Part shown: positions 51,023 to 59,416 of the stretch, piece by piece
How the letters are laid out: each line of letters opens with the position of its first letter
How positions within the stretch are numbered: position 1 is the first letter of the stretch
Assembly (NCBI RefSeq): GCF_014206975.1
Contig: NZ_JACHOU010000024.1
Location: 1-63,832 of the forward strand
DNA length: 63,832 bases
Reading direction: 5' to 3'
Origin: Aminobacter aganoensis
GTDB lineage: Bacteria > Pseudomonadota > Alphaproteobacteria > Rhizobiales > Rhizobiaceae
The notes under the pieces: generated by a model
What the model was told of the DNA's origin: nothing
Database searches by the model: none
What the model saw: the letters and a program-made list of their open reading frames with translations, nothing else
Translations under genes and position numbers: made by a program

Positions 51023-52144
51023 TCATTGCAGCGTCAGCACCAGGTCGGCGATACGCTTGCGGGCGGCGGCAGTCTTCACCGGATCGATGCGCCAGGCCTT
51101 GAGGTCCTTGAGCGGTACCGAATCCGGGCTGTCCTTCACCGACGGTCGCACGGCATAGTCGCCCGGCACATTGAAGGGCTCGAAGGCCGGTCCGCCAGTG
51201 GCCGAGTCGTCGCCCATCATGAAGTCGATCAGCAACCGAGCCGCAGCCGGGCTCGGTGCCTTGTCGACCAGTGCAAGGACTGCTGGAAACAGAATGCCAT
51301 TGGAAGGCGCGACGTCGTTGGCAACCTGCAACGCCCAGCCTTCCTTTTCGTTGTCGCGGCGGTCGGAATAGGTGGCGAAACCGACCGGCGGGTTCGCCGT
51401 CGTCTTGTCGCCGATGGCCTTGTTGATGGCGTCGCTGTTGGGCACCAGCACGAGGTCGTTGGCGAAGAGGTCGCGGATGAACTGTTCTCCCGCGCCCTCA
51501 AGGTCGCTGTCGACGGCGATCGGCTTGCCGAACTGGGCCTCGTAGGCCTTTGCCATGTCGTCGGGCCGCAGCGAGAACTCGACAAGAAGGTCGAGCAGTT
51601 CGCCACGTTGCATCGGGTCGACCATCAGCACGCGGCCCTTCCACTCGGGTGTGGTCAGCTGCCAGAGGTTGTTGATCGGCGCGCCATTCGGGTTGGCCGC
51701 CTCGTTGTACATCAGGACCTTGGTCGACAGGCGCTGGGTCAGCAGCGGCGTCTTGTGTTCGTCGGCGAGTTCGCCCGCCACGCGCGGCGGGATGTAGGGC
51801 ACGACGCGGTTGGTCTTGACCAGGTCTTCGTAGACCACGGGCGTGTCGGCGATGTAGAGCACGTCGACGGCGTTGACGCCGGCGGTCTGCTCGGCGACGA
51901 CGCGGGCGATCTGCTTGACCGAACTCATGTCGACGCCGACGAGGTCGATGCCCGGATAGGCTTCCTCAAATGCCTTCTCGACCTTGGCGATGCGGCTCGA
52001 CAACGAGAAGACGGTGACCTTGCCTTCCTTCTGCGCGAGCGGCAGCAGTTCGGCCGTGCTCATGGTGTCGAGCTCGGCAGCGCTGGCTGCAAGGGGCAGT
52101 ATGGCGACCGTTGCAAACAGCGCCCATTTCATCGACTTGAGCAT
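51023..52144 (-). CDS. ABC importer substrate-binding protein of the RpiR-linked system
   Basis: 373 residues with a signal peptide (MLKSMKWALFATVAILPLA, cleavage near ASAAE) and an iron-type binding fold: TAELLPLAQKEGKVTVFSLSSRI, VEKAFEEAYPGIDLVGVDMSS, NLWQLTTPEWKGRVLMVDPMQRGELLD. It is in the same superfamily as the binding proteins of the other two systems but clearly separate from them. ATG 52144 follows GGGAGGGAACC. It begins 19 bp after the RpiR gene. Confidence 0.9.
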   Translation of the reverse strand: MLKSMKWALFATVAILPLAASAAELDTMSTAELLPLAQKEGKVTVFSLSSRIAKVEKAFEEAYPGIDLVGVDMSSVKQIARVVAEQTAGVNAVDVLYIADTPVVYEDLVKTNRVVPYIPPRVAGELADEHKTPLLTQRLSTKVLMYNEAANPNGAPINNLWQLTTPEWKGRVLMVDPMQRGELLDLLVEFSLRPDDMAKAYEAQFGKPIAVDSDLEGAGEQFIRDLFANDLVLVPNSDAINKAIGDKTTANPPVGFATYSDRRDNEKEGWALQVANDVAPSNGILFPAVLALVDKAPSPAAARLLIDFMMGDDSATGGPAFEPFNVPGDYAVRPSVKDSPDSVPLKDLKAWRIDPVKTAAARKRIADLVLTLQ

Positions 52145-52163
52145 GGTTCCCTCCCAGGTTTTC

Positions 52164-53003
52164 TCAATCGAATTCGTCGAACAGACCCGATAGCCGCTCC
52201 AGGGCACTCATGACGCGGGGCTGGTGGCGGCCGGCGATGGTCAGAAGGATGGCGTTGACGATGGCGAACGGCACCGTCGGTGTCTGGAACTCGCTGCCCG
52301 AACGGCCGCGCGGTGCTGCCAGCACCAGGTCGGCCTGTGGCTGCATCATGGTTCCGGCAAGGTCGGTGACCAGCATGGCCTTGGCGCCTTGCGCATGGCA
52401 GTGCTCGACAAGCGGCGCGTAGCTGGTCGGCTGCTTGCGGAAGGCGAGCGCCAGGACGAGATCGCCCTCGCGCATGCCGACGACGCGCTCGGCGATGTCG
52501 CGGCCGCGGCCCTCGAGCACGATCGGGGTCATGCCGAAGCGGTCGAGCCGGCGGCGCAGGAACTGGGTGATCGACTGGGCGTGGCCCTGGCCGAACAGGA
52601 ACACCCGCTTCGCCTCGACGATCATGTCGGCGGCGCGGTTGATGCTGTCCTGGGGGACGGCAAGGCGGAGATGTTCGAGCGCCGCGATCTCGGTGCCGAT
52701 CAGGTCGAGCAGGAAGTCGCCATGCTCGACCTTGGCAACGGAGCGGCGCATGCGCTCGGCGGCATCCTGGCTTTCGACCAGTTCGCGCTGCAGCTGCGAG
52801 CGCAGCTCCGGGTAGCCCTTGAAGCCAAGCTTCTGGGCAAGCCGGGTGGTTGCAGCCTCATGCACGCTGGCGCGCTCGGCAAGGCGGGCGCTCGACAGGA
52901 AGGCGGCTTCGGCGGCGTTTTCAAGCAGGGCGGAGACGAGTCGCTGGTCGGCCTCGGTGAGGCGGGTCGAATGGCTTTTGATGCGATCCAGCAGCGTCAT
53001 CAT
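52164..53003 (-). CDS. RpiR/MurR-family regulator (HTH plus SIS domain)
   Basis: 279 residues. An N-terminal HTH_6 domain (about 1-75, LTEADQRLVSALLENAAEAAFLSSARLAERASVHEAATTRLAQKLGF) is followed by a C-terminal SIS domain (about 110-250, KRVFLFGQGHAQSITQFLRRRL). SIS domains bind phosphosugars, so the effector is probably a sugar phosphate. The start is ATG 53003, or the adjacent ATG 53000. It is the first gene of the operon RpiR-binding protein-permease-ATPase-phosphatase. Repeated ATCTTGCA boxes cover its start and upstream region, indicating autoregulation. Confidence 0.9.
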   Translation of the reverse strand: MMTLLDRIKSHSTRLTEADQRLVSALLENAAEAAFLSSARLAERASVHEAATTRLAQKLGFKGYPELRSQLQRELVESQDAAERMRRSVAKVEHGDFLLDLIGTEIAALEHLRLAVPQDSINRAADMIVEAKRVFLFGQGHAQSITQFLRRRLDRFGMTPIVLEGRGRDIAERVVGMREGDLVLALAFRKQPTSYAPLVEHCHAQGAKAMLVTDLAGTMMQPQADLVLAAPRGRSGSEFQTPTVPFAIVNAILLTIAGRHQPRVMSALERLSGLFDEFD

Positions 53004-53091
53004 CTTGCATCCACATTGCACTCGACTCTTAGAATGCAAGATATCTTGCAGTCAAGCGCAAAGATTGCAAGATCGACTTTTCTGTCTTGCA
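53002..53091. promoter_or_regulatory. RpiR operator region with repeated ATCTTGCA boxes
   Basis: ATCTTGCA at 53002-53009 overlaps the start codon. The perfect 16-bp palindrome TGCAAGATATCTTGCA lies at 53035-53050, TGCAAGAT at 53066-53073, and GTCTTGCA at 53084-53091 (one mismatch). The fused inverted pair plus single boxes form the likely binding site for the RpiR regulator. Confidence 0.75.
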
Positions 53092-53113
53092 GGGGCCATG
53101 CGGGAAAAGAAAA

Positions 53114-53131
53114 GGCGCCCCAAGGGGCGCC
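53114..53131 (-). terminator. Terminator of the BMP-importer operon
   Basis: GGCGCCCC-TT-GGGGCGCC read on the minus strand, followed by TTTTCTTTT. It lies 35 bp past the stop of the SnoaL-like gene and separates that operon from the RpiR operon. Confidence 0.85.
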
Positions 53132-53165
53132 GTTTCCCGAGGACGATCAGCCACGCGCGAAGCGG

Positions 53166-53639
53166 TTATTTGTATTCCAGGTACCCGACGAAACCGGTGA
53201 TCTTCCAGCGGTCGCCGGCCTTGCGGCAGAAATAGAGCGTCTGCCAGTTCAGCCGATCGTCGCTGCCGTCGGCACGGCGGATGGTGCCGTCAAATTTCTT
53301 GCGGGCCACGGCGACGTCGTTCGTGATGTCGATCTGCGTCAACCGCGTGGCACGGAAGATCGCGTCTGCCAGCGGCTCGGCATAGGCGGTGGCGGCCGTC
53401 TCCGCCGCCTGGCGCAGCCACTCGTCGCGATAGGTTGCGAGCGAGGGGAAGGCGGCATCCCAGTGGTCGGGGTCGGTCGAGTTGTGGGCGTGGACGCCGA
53501 GAAAGCGCTGCTCGTCGAAATCGCCTGCGACTATGGCCCAGTCCTGGCCGACAAACGCTGCGATGTCGCGGCGCACCAGCATCTCCCAGATCGCGGTGCG
53601 ATCCGGGTCGTTGGGGAAGGGGTTTTCGGCAGGGGGCAT
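53166..53639 (-). CDS. SnoaL/NTF2-like protein
   Basis: 157 residues: DRTAIWEMLVRRDIAAFVGQDWAIVAGDF, then ATYRDEWLRQAAET and a C-terminal sheet (LNWQTLYFCRKAGDRWKITGFVGYL). This is an NTF2-like alpha+beta cone, cytoplasmic, without a signal. Such domains serve as small-molecule-binding or isomerase/hydroxylase-like enzymes, or have structural roles. It is the last gene of the GntR-BMP importer operon, 24 bp after the permease start-proximal gene end, which suggests action on the imported compound. Function not assigned. Confidence 0.72.
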   Translation of the reverse strand: MPPAENPFPNDPDRTAIWEMLVRRDIAAFVGQDWAIVAGDFDEQRFLGVHAHNSTDPDHWDAAFPSLATYRDEWLRQAAETAATAYAEPLADAIFRATRLTQIDITNDVAVARKKFDGTIRRADGSDDRLNWQTLYFCRKAGDRWKITGFVGYLEYK

Positions 53640-53663
53640 GGTGACGTCTCGCGGCCCGGCGAC

Positions 53664-54584
53664 TTATGTCGCCGGACGGAATGGCTTTGCCAGCGATGCC
53701 GGGAAGTGCAGGGCGAGCATCTGCCGGTTCTGCGAGATGATGACCAGCACGACGATCGTCGCGAGATAGGGCAAAGCGGAGAGCAGTTCGGAGGGAACCG
53801 CAATGCCCAGCGCCTGGCCCTGAAGCTGCAGGATGGTCATGCCGCCGAACAGCCAGGCGCCGAGCAGCACGCGCAGCGGCCGCCAGGTGGCGAAGACCAC
53901 GAGCGCCAGCGAGATCCAGCCCTTGCCGGCCGTCATGTTTTCGACCCAGAGTGGGGTATAGGCGACCGACAGGTAGGCACCGGCAAGCCCGGCCATCAGC
54001 CCGCCGAACAGCACCGCGAGATAGCGGATCCTGATCACCGGATAGCCGATGGCGTGCGCGGTCTCCGGCGACTCACCGATGGTGCGCAGGATCAGCCCGC
54101 CCTTGGTGCGGTAGAGGAACCAGCTGATGACGGCGAACATGACGATGGCGAAATAGACCATCGGGTCGAAACGGAAGAACATCGGCCCGATGACGGGGAT
54201 GTCCGACAGGAACGGGATGCTGATGCGGTCGAGCGCGTCGATCGGAGCGGAGCCGAAATTGCGCCCGAGGAAGGCCGAGACGCCGGAGCCGAAGATGGCG
54301 AGGGCCAGGCCGGCGGCATACTGGTTGGTGAGGAACGTCAGCGCCAGCACGCCGAACAGCAGCGAGGCGGCTGCCCCGCCGAGCGCGCCGGCGAGGATCG
54401 CCACCGGCATCGGCAAGCCTGCGATGACCGCCCAGAAGGCGAAGGCGGCGCCGATCAGCATCATGCCTTCGATGCCGAGGTTGAGGACGCCGGATTTTTC
54501 GACGACGAGTTCGCCGAGGGCCGCGAAGATCAGCGGCGTGGCGGCAATGATGGTGCCGGTGAAGATGGCAATGAACAGGTCCAT
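53664..54584 (-). CDS. ABC transporter permease, nucleoside/BMP-type (NupQ-like)
   Basis: 306 residues with about eight membrane helices. PLIFAALGELVVEKSGVLNLGIEGMMLIGAAFAFW and TIGESPETAHAIGYPVIRIRYLAVLFGG are the characteristic blocks of the second permease in BMP-family (purine nucleoside) importers. ATG 54584 overlaps the stop of the first permease (ATGA). Longer frames extending to 55466 are spurious. Confidence 0.92.
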   Translation of the reverse strand: MDLFIAIFTGTIIAATPLIFAALGELVVEKSGVLNLGIEGMMLIGAAFAFWAVIAGLPMPVAILAGALGGAAASLLFGVLALTFLTNQYAAGLALAIFGSGVSAFLGRNFGSAPIDALDRISIPFLSDIPVIGPMFFRFDPMVYFAIVMFAVISWFLYRTKGGLILRTIGESPETAHAIGYPVIRIRYLAVLFGGLMAGLAGAYLSVAYTPLWVENMTAGKGWISLALVVFATWRPLRVLLGAWLFGGMTILQLQGQALGIAVPSELLSALPYLATIVVLVIISQNRQMLALHFPASLAKPFRPAT

Positions 54585-55651
54585 CAGGCGTGCTCCGGGA
54601 TGCGGCGAAGTCGATAGAAGATGAAGAAGTCGGCGGCGAGCAGGAAAAACAGCAATATGCCCTGGAAGATTCGCGTCAATGCCGCCGACAGGCCAAGGTT
54701 CATCTGCACTGCCTCGCCGCCGAGGAACAGCAGCGACATCAGCAGGCCGCCGAGGACGATGCCGAAGGCATTGAGACGGCCGATGAAGGCGACGATGATC
54801 GCGGCGAAGCCGTAACCGGGCGAGATCTGCGGCGACAACTGCCCGAGCGGTCCGGCCACTTCGGCCATGCCGGCAACGCCTGCGGCAGCGCCGCCGGCCA
54901 GCAGGCCGATCCAGACGGCCGAGGATTCGCGGAAGCCCGCATAACGTGCCGCCAGGGGGGCGGCGCCGCTGACCGACATCTTGTAGCCGAGGAAGCTGCG
55001 GTCGGTGAACAGCCACATCAGGAACACCGCGACCACGGTGATGAAGACCGAGGCGTTGAGCCGGTAGGCATAGTCGAAGGGCTCGAACATCGCAGCGGCA
55101 GACAGAAGTGCGGTCTGCGGATAATTGAAACCGGCGGGGTCGCGCCACGGCCCGTGCACCAGCCACGACAGGAGAAGCGTCGCGATATAGGTCAGCATCA
55201 GCGTGACCAGGATCTCGTTGGTGTTCATCCGCGCCCTGAGGAAGGCCGGGATGGCGGCCCAGGCCATGCCGCCGCAGGCACCAGCCAGGACCATCAGCGG
55301 CAGCAGGATGGGGCTTTCGGGGTTGGGGTAGAACAGGCCGACGCCGCAAGCGGCGATGGCGCCGACGATCAGCTGTCCCTCGGCGCCGATGTTCCAGACA
55401 TTGGCACGGAAGCCGACGGCCAGGCCGCAGGCGATGAGGATCAGCGGCGACGCCTTGAGCAGCCATTCGGAGAGCCCGTTCAACGAATTGAGCGGAGCGA
55501 TGAAGAAGGCCTGCAGCGTCGCCAGCGGGTCATAGCCGAGCGCGGCAAACAAAAGCGAGCCGACGACAAGCGTCAGGCCGGTCGCGACGACCGGCGCCGC
55601 CACCCGCATCCTGGCGGATGGTTCCGGTCTTTGTTCAATCCTGTACCGCAA
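54584..55651 (-). CDS. ABC transporter permease, nucleoside/BMP-type (NupP-like)
   Basis: 355 residues with about nine membrane helices. WLLKASPLILIACGLAVGFRANVWNIGAEGQLIVGAIAA, FLRARMNTNEILVTLMLTYIA and SPGYGFAAIIVAFIGRLNAFGI are the conserved blocks of the first permease of this type. It overlaps the ATPase 3' end by 17 bp (55635-55651). With the NupQ-like partner it forms the channel of the BMP importer. Confidence 0.92.
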   Translation of the reverse strand: MRYRIEQRPEPSARMRVAAPVVATGLTLVVGSLLFAALGYDPLATLQAFFIAPLNSLNGLSEWLLKASPLILIACGLAVGFRANVWNIGAEGQLIVGAIAACGVGLFYPNPESPILLPLMVLAGACGGMAWAAIPAFLRARMNTNEILVTLMLTYIATLLLSWLVHGPWRDPAGFNYPQTALLSAAAMFEPFDYAYRLNASVFITVVAVFLMWLFTDRSFLGYKMSVSGAAPLAARYAGFRESSAVWIGLLAGGAAAGVAGMAEVAGPLGQLSPQISPGYGFAAIIVAFIGRLNAFGIVLGGLLMSLLFLGGEAVQMNLGLSAALTRIFQGILLFFLLAADFFIFYRLRRIPEHA

Positions 55652-57176
55652 CTTCGCCTCTCCCGTTGGTTCCGTTGCCGCGGTCGACCCTGGTCATCAG
55701 CAGGCCTATCTCCTCGCGGTTGGTTTTTGTTCTGATCAGCGGCGGCGAAACCTGTCCCTGGCAGATGACCAGCAGGCGATCGCAAATCTCGAACAGCTCG
55801 TCGAGTTCCTCCGAGATCACCAGCACGGCCGCACCCGAACGGCTGAGATCGACCAGCGTCTGGCGAATGAAGGCTGCCGCGCCGACATCGACGCCCCAGG
55901 TCGGCTGGGCGACGAGGAACAGCTTGGGCTGGAGTGCGATCTCGCGGCCGACGATGAACTTCTGCAGGTTGCCGCCCGACAGGCTCTGGGCGCTCGCCTG
56001 AGGCCCGTTGGCCTTGACCTTGAAGCGCTCGATGATCTTCGCGGCGAAGCTGTTTGCTCCCTTGCGGTCGACGAGGCCGTTGCGGACGAGCCCGGTGCGG
56101 TGGGCGGTCAGCACCGCATTCTGCCACAGCGCATGCGGCGGCACGGCGCCGCGGCCAAGACGTTCTTCCGGCACGAAGGCCATGCCGAGCTTGCGCCGTT
56201 CGCTGGCGTTGAGATGGGCGGCAGCCTTGCCGTCGATGTGGATCGTCAGGGCATTGGGATGGGTACGCTCGCCGCTGAGCAGCGAGATCAGCTCGGCCTG
56301 GCCATTACCGGAGACGCCGGCAAGGCCGACGATCTCGCCGCCACGCACCTCAAACGAGACGTTCTTCAGCTCGACGCCGTAGCGGTCGCGCGCCGGGGCG
56401 GTGAGGCCACGCACTTCGAGCACCGGCTTTTCGCTCGGCACCGAGGGGCTGACGTGCATCTCCGGCAGTTCCGCGCCGACCATCAGCCGTGCCAGTTGGG
56501 CGGAGGTGCTTTCCTTGGGCCGTGCCGTGCCCGTCACCTTGCCGTTGCGCAGCACGGTTGCGGTGTCGCAGAGTTCCTGGACCTCGTCGAGCTTGTGGCT
56601 GATGTAGACGATGGAGCAGCCTTCGCTGGCGAGCTGGCGCAAGGTGTCGAACAGCTTGACCACCGCCTGTGGCGTCAGCACCGAGGTCGGCTCGTCGAGG
56701 ATCAGCAGTTTCGGCGCCTGCAACAGGCAACGCACGATCTCGACGCGCTGGCGCTCGCCGACGGAGAGGTCGTGCACGCGGCGGTGCGGATCGATCGGCA
56801 TGCCGTAGCGGTTCGACAGCTCGGTGATCTGGCGGGCAAGCGCGTCGAGGTCGAAGGTGTTGGAAACGGCCAGCGCGATGTTCTCGACCACGGTCACGGA
56901 TTCGAACAAAGCGAAGTGCTGATAAACCATCTCGATGCCCAGCGCTCGCGAGGTGGCTGGCGTGTGCGCGGCGATGGGTTTGCCGTCGCAGAAGATTTCG
57001 CCGGAATCGGCCTGGGCCGCGCCGTAGATGATCTTCATCAAGGTCGACTTGCCGGCGCCGTTTTCGCCGAGCACCGCATGGATTTCGCCCGGCATGATCG
57101 ACATCGAGATGTCGTCATTTGCAACGATGCCGGGATAGCTTTTGGTGATGTTGCGCAATTCGAGGCGTGGGGGCAT
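55635..57176 (-). CDS. ABC transporter ATP-binding protein, duplicated (RbsA/NupO-like)
   Basis: 513 residues with two ATPase halves. The first has Walker A GENGAGKSTLMKI, signature LSVGERQRVEIVR and LLILDEPTSVLTP. The second has the weak GVSGNGQAELISLL, signature LSGGNLQKFIVGRE and LVAQPTWGVDVG in place of a normal Walker B Glu. The degenerate second half is normal for sugar/nucleoside ATPases of this type. ATG 57176 (MPPRLELRN) follows AGGA; upstream ATGs exist. The ATPase energises the BMP importer. Confidence 0.92.
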   Translation of the reverse strand: MPPRLELRNITKSYPGIVANDDISMSIMPGEIHAVLGENGAGKSTLMKIIYGAAQADSGEIFCDGKPIAAHTPATSRALGIEMVYQHFALFESVTVVENIALAVSNTFDLDALARQITELSNRYGMPIDPHRRVHDLSVGERQRVEIVRCLLQAPKLLILDEPTSVLTPQAVVKLFDTLRQLASEGCSIVYISHKLDEVQELCDTATVLRNGKVTGTARPKESTSAQLARLMVGAELPEMHVSPSVPSEKPVLEVRGLTAPARDRYGVELKNVSFEVRGGEIVGLAGVSGNGQAELISLLSGERTHPNALTIHIDGKAAAHLNASERRKLGMAFVPEERLGRGAVPPHALWQNAVLTAHRTGLVRNGLVDRKGANSFAAKIIERFKVKANGPQASAQSLSGGNLQKFIVGREIALQPKLFLVAQPTWGVDVGAAAFIRQTLVDLSRSGAAVLVISEELDELFEICDRLLVICQGQVSPPLIRTKTNREEIGLLMTRVDRGNGTNGRGEVAVQD

Positions 57177-57263
57177 AGCCGGTCCTGCCATTTGGGTTGG
57201 ACGATGCGCAGCCATAGCCACCGGAGCCTGGGCTCCGGTGGACTTGCTAGCGTGGGGCGGAAA

Positions 57264-58358
57264 TCAGCCGAGCTTGCCGATCATTCCCTTGACGAACCAG
57301 TTCATGCCGCGGATGTCGGCATCGGCCAGCACGCTGCCGGCTGCGACCTTGACGTTGCCGTCCTGGTCCTTCAGTTCGCCCGCATAGGGATGGATCTTGC
57401 CCGAGCCGATGTCGGCTTCGAGCTGCTTGAGCTTGGCGATGACGTCGGCCGGGATGGCCTCGTTGTAGGGCGCCATCTTGACCACGCCGCCGGCGAGGCC
57501 GTCCCAGCGCGATTCCGGCTTCCAGTTGCCTTCGGCCACGCCCTTGGCGGCGCGGACATAGTCGCTCGACCAGTCGAGGGTGAAGGCGGTCAGCTGCTTA
57601 CCGGAGCCGAACTTAGCCATGTCTGAGGCATAGCCGATCGACCAGGCGCCGCCTTCACCCGCCACCTGCACGCCGGTGGCGGTATCGGTCATCGAGCAGA
57701 TGACATCGCAGCCCTGCGACAGCAGCGTGTTGGCCGCTTCCTTTTCCTTGCCCGGATCGAACCAGGAATTGAGGAAGATTGCATTGCAGGTGATGTCGGG
57801 ATTGACGCTCTGGGCGCCGAGCAACAGCGCATTGGCCGGGCCGACGATGTCGGGGATCGGGAAGCCGCCGATGAAGCCGATCTTGCCGGACTTGCTCATA
57901 TGGGCGCCGGAAGCACCCGCCACGTAGCAGCCTTCATAATATTTGGCTTCGAAGGTGCCGAGATTGGCCAAGTGGACAATGCCCGAGCAATGCTCGAAGG
58001 CGACCTTGGGGAAGCGCGGCGCCACTTTCTGCATCGGCGTGCCGTGCGAGAACGAGGTGCCGAAGATCAGCTGGTTGCCGGAGGCGGCGAGTTCGCGGAA
58101 CACGCGTTCGGCGTCCTGGGGCATGAAGATGTTGTCGATGACGGTCAGCGCGACCTTGTCGCCGAATTCCGCCTTGATGGCATCGACGCCCAGGCTGTGC
58201 TGCTTGGTCCAGCCGATGTCGGCGATCGGCGAGACATAGACGACGCCGATCTTGAGTGGCTCCTGGGCGCTGGCGAGGCCAGCCCAGCTGCCGGTGCCGA
58301 GTGCCGCGCCGGCAGCGCCGGAATATTGCAGGAATTTGCGTCTGTTGAGATTAAGCAT
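57264..58358 (-). CDS. BMP-family ABC importer substrate-binding protein
   Basis: 364 residues. A Tat-like signal (MLNLNRRKFLQYSGAAGAA, cleavage near ASAQE) precedes a BMP-family basic-membrane/PnrA-like fold: KIGVVYVSPIADIGWTKQHSLGVDAI, GTSFSHGTPMQKVAPRFPKVAFEHCSG, NLGTFEAKYYEGCYVAG, GFIGGFPIPDIVGPANALLLG, LNSWFDPGKEKEAANTLLSQGCDVI. Members of this family bind purine nucleosides, and rhizobial and Agrobacterium relatives are annotated for related purines. The Trp/Asp/Phe pattern could stack on a purine ring. It is coded between the GntR regulator and the ATPase. Confidence 0.92.
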   Translation of the reverse strand: MLNLNRRKFLQYSGAAGAALGTGSWAGLASAQEPLKIGVVYVSPIADIGWTKQHSLGVDAIKAEFGDKVALTVIDNIFMPQDAERVFRELAASGNQLIFGTSFSHGTPMQKVAPRFPKVAFEHCSGIVHLANLGTFEAKYYEGCYVAGASGAHMSKSGKIGFIGGFPIPDIVGPANALLLGAQSVNPDITCNAIFLNSWFDPGKEKEAANTLLSQGCDVICSMTDTATGVQVAGEGGAWSIGYASDMAKFGSGKQLTAFTLDWSSDYVRAAKGVAEGNWKPESRWDGLAGGVVKMAPYNEAIPADVIAKLKQLEADIGSGKIHPYAGELKDQDGNVKVAAGSVLADADIRGMNWFVKGMIGKLG

Positions 58359-58404
58359 TGTGGTAACCCTCTGTTGGTAGTCGGCGCCCGGCTTCGTGCC
58401 GGGT

Positions 58405-59172
58405 CTATTTAGCGGTGTGGACGTGGGCGTGCGCCCCTGTTCCACCTCTATCTCCCGTCTTTTTTCGTGGCGCAGGCTTCGGCGCTTCGCCGGCCTTGCC
58501 GTCGAGATACGGCTCCAGCGCTTCGCGGGGCGTCAGCTCCGGGAACACCTGCCGGTCCATGATGTAGCCGCGCACGACGCTGCGGTGATGTGCATCAATG
58601 AGCTCCATCGCCGGCTTGAGCCGGCCCTTTTCGAGCAGTTCGACCACGCGGGCATGGTCGTCGAGCAGGTTGCAGTAGTCGAAATCGGCGGTGATCAGCG
58701 ACCGGAGCAGCGTGGTGCGGCGCACCAGCTGGGCGTGGATTTCCTGCATCACCTTGTTGCGGCTGAGGCGGACGAAAACGGTGTGGAATTCCTGGCCGAG
58801 GACGTCGGCGAGGGCATCGTTGCCCGAGGCAACCGCCTGGCGCTGGCGCTCGACATGCTGGCGCAATTCGGCCCAGCCGGCGGGGCCGAGGCGATCGCTG
58901 AGCTGGGCCGCCACGCCCTGTTCGACCAGGGTCAGGGCGTCGTAGATCTCCATCGCGTCCTGCATGCTGGGACGGGCGACGAAGGCGCCGCGATTGCGCT
59001 CGATCTGGGCAAGCCCGTCGTCGGCAAGGCGGATCAGCGACTGGCGGATGACAATGCGGCTGACGTCGAAAATCTCGGACAGCTCGCGCTCGCCGAGCTT
59101 GCAGCCGGGCACGAGCCGGTGATCGAGGATCGCCCGGGTCAAAATGTCGGCAATCGCCTGCGAGCGGCTCAT
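58405..59172 (-). CDS. GntR-family (FadR/FCD type) transcriptional regulator
   Basis: 255 residues. Winged HTH (about 1-70: ILDHRLVPGCKLGERELSEIFDVSRIVIRQSLIRLADDGLAQIERNRGAFVA) followed by an FCD effector domain (about 75-215) with the metal-type His residues in GQEFHTVFVRLS and HARVVELLEKG and IDAHHRSVVRGYI. The C-terminal tail is basic and His-rich (HAHVHTAK). It follows GGGAGGAGGGAG. It is the first gene of the BMP-importer operon and is divergent from the split oxygenase genes, so it probably controls both directions. Confidence 0.9.
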   Translation of the reverse strand: MSRSQAIADILTRAILDHRLVPGCKLGERELSEIFDVSRIVIRQSLIRLADDGLAQIERNRGAFVARPSMQDAMEIYDALTLVEQGVAAQLSDRLGPAGWAELRQHVERQRQAVASGNDALADVLGQEFHTVFVRLSRNKVMQEIHAQLVRRTTLLRSLITADFDYCNLLDDHARVVELLEKGRLKPAMELIDAHHRSVVRGYIMDRQVFPELTPREALEPYLDGKAGEAPKPAPRKKTGDRGGTGAHAHVHTAK

Positions 59173-59263
59173 GCAACTCCCTCCTCCCGCCAGTGCCTTT
59201 TTGGCTTCTTGGCGGCCAGCTCCGGTTCGCGCTGCGCCGACGGCGCCGCATATCCCGAGTTAC

Positions 59264-59348
59264 GGTATTCCATATCGGTATTCAATCGGTTCGCGCTGTC
59301 AACCAAAATTCTTAACTGGATATGCAATTTCTTATTGATTGATATCCA
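59264..59348. promoter_or_regulatory. Repeats in the divergent GntR/oxygenase promoter region
   Basis: Two direct GGTATTC copies (59264-59270 and 59277-59283) are 13 bp apart. TGGATAT (59317-59323) and ATATCCA (59342-59348) are an inverted pair 18 bp apart. All lie in the AT-rich 59250-59390 stretch between the GntR start (59172) and the oxygenase start (59417). These are candidate operators for the divergent promoters; neither is proven. Confidence 0.4.
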
Positions 59349-59416
59349 ATCCTGTGTTTCCAATTGAGGCATAAGAGAGCTAGGTTCATGGGGAAGTGCT
59401 AGCCAGGGAGGGTGCC

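Noticed and set aside
54590-55735. Plus-strand 381-codon frame opposite the nucleoside permease
   Set aside because: No motif, Gln/Glu/Arg-rich, opposite a well-supported permease.
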